Assembly (NCBI GenBank): GCA_947259165.1
Contig: CAMYKY010000004.1
Location: 46,481-110,480 of the forward strand
Length of the DNA: 64,000 nt
Source of the DNA: an uncultured Acidobacteriota bacterium
GTDB lineage: Bacteria; Acidobacteriota; Vicinamibacteria; Marinacidobacterales; SMYC01
Direction of reading: 5' to 3'
Below the pieces are notes generated by a model. That model worked only from the letters and a program-made list of their open reading frames with translations. It was not told the origin of the DNA and did not search any database. A program made the translations under genes and the position numbers. Shown here piece by piece: positions 63,755-64,000 of the stretch. How positions within the stretch are numbered: position 1 is the stretch's first letter; every line of letters starts with the position of its first letter.

Positions 63755-64000
63755 TCACTCGGCGATGCGCGAATCGTCACGAAGCGCCTTCAAAATCAGA
63801 ATTGTCGACGCGTCGAGCGCTCCGTTTCGGATCAAGAGTCGAGGACAGTCCGGTTCTCCTTCTGGTCGGAAGCGCGCCTGAATCTCGCGGGCGGTTCTTC
63901 GATGCTGGAACGAAGGCCATTCGAACCGATAGCGTACGTCGTCAAAGTCTGGATAACTCCTCAGTGACTCGTACACGGTATACAACGGGTCATTGACTCC
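63755..64000 (-). CDS. C-terminal end of an unidentified protein (partial)
   Basis: A minus-strand frame open from the right edge of the window to a TGA at 63755-63757, giving the last 81 residues of a protein that starts outside. The visible part reads YTVYESLRSYPDFDDVRY, then FQHRRTAREIQARFRPE and ends LKALRDDSRIAE; it is soluble and charged. An in-frame TTG at 63985 exists, but the frame remains open beyond it. I do not recognise the family. It is convergent with the ATP-grasp gene, with a one-base gap. Confidence 0.45.
   Translation of the reverse strand, partial: GVNDPLYTVYESLRSYPDFDDVRYRFEWPSFQHRRTAREIQARFRPEGEPDCPRLLIRNGALDASTILILKALRDDSRIAE

Overview
The window is GC-rich, densely coding bacterial DNA from a Gram-negative organism. 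It encodes an outer-membrane beta-barrel, an outer-membrane polysaccharide export protein, a canonical sigma-54 promoter and Trk potassium uptake. The gene mix (hybrid exopolysaccharide locus, choice-of-anchor B protein, Ser/Thr kinase, diguanylate cyclase plus HD-GYP operon) would fit Acidobacteriota or a delta-proteobacterial-type lineage such as Myxococcota. No rRNA or other marker gene is present, so this placement is a guess. No tRNA, rRNA, CRISPR array or intact transposase was seen.

Layout. 1-13 kb is housekeeping: the end of a sodium/solute symporter, a PLP decarboxylase, a choice-of-anchor B protein, L-2-hydroxyglutarate oxidase, a DUF3810 membrane protein, leucyl aminopeptidase with acetyl-CoA synthetase, and TrkH/TrkA. 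A receptor-like Ser/Thr kinase (13.0-15.0 kb) precedes the accessory region. 15-58 kb is one large exopolysaccharide/cell-surface glycan locus. It starts with a sigma-54 promoter driving a chain-length/tyrosine autokinase gene. Four coupled genes follow: nucleotidyltransferase, HprK-like kinase, PqqD-like protein and radical SAM/SPASM enzyme. Just beyond them, on the opposite strand, is a 58-residue peptide gene that looks like a RiPP precursor. Then come several glycan operons, mostly on the minus strand: outer-membrane barrel, geranylgeranyl-reductase-like flavoprotein, initiating sugar transferase, GDP-fucose synthase, carbamoyltransferase, two GT2 and eight GT4-type glycosyltransferases, methyltransferases, an epimerase, a Wzm/Wzt-type ABC exporter, a polymerase-like membrane protein and an asparagine synthase. 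The plus-strand run from 48 to 58 kb holds an AMIN-domain export protein, TPR proteins, an O-antigen-ligase-family protein, an AIR-synthase/HypE-like protein and a YfhO-family membrane protein. 58-62.3 kb is a compact c-di-GMP operon (HEAT protein, HD-GYP protein with an apparent frameshift, GGDEF cyclase). An ATP-grasp gene and the end of an unknown gene close the window.

How it fits together. An initiating phosphoglycosyltransferase and many glycosyltransferases would build a fucose-containing, carbamoylated, methylated glycan on a lipid carrier. Export could run through the ABC transporter, the tyrosine autokinase and the outer-membrane export protein. The locus mixes ABC-dependent and polymerase-type parts, and no flippase was seen.

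Most interesting points: (1) the sigma-54-driven operon that pairs polysaccharide tyrosine-kinase control with a lasso-tailoring-like but radical-SAM peptide modification set and its candidate precursor; (2) three dispersed intergenic elements bounded by inverted arrays of a CGGYATA heptad; (3) a nested-palindrome element and a CCACGGAG-ended element; (4) an AMIN/export-protein fusion; (5) a polyprenyl-reductase-like enzyme coupled to the initiating sugar transferase; (6) a related N-terminal module in two adjacent c-di-GMP operon proteins.
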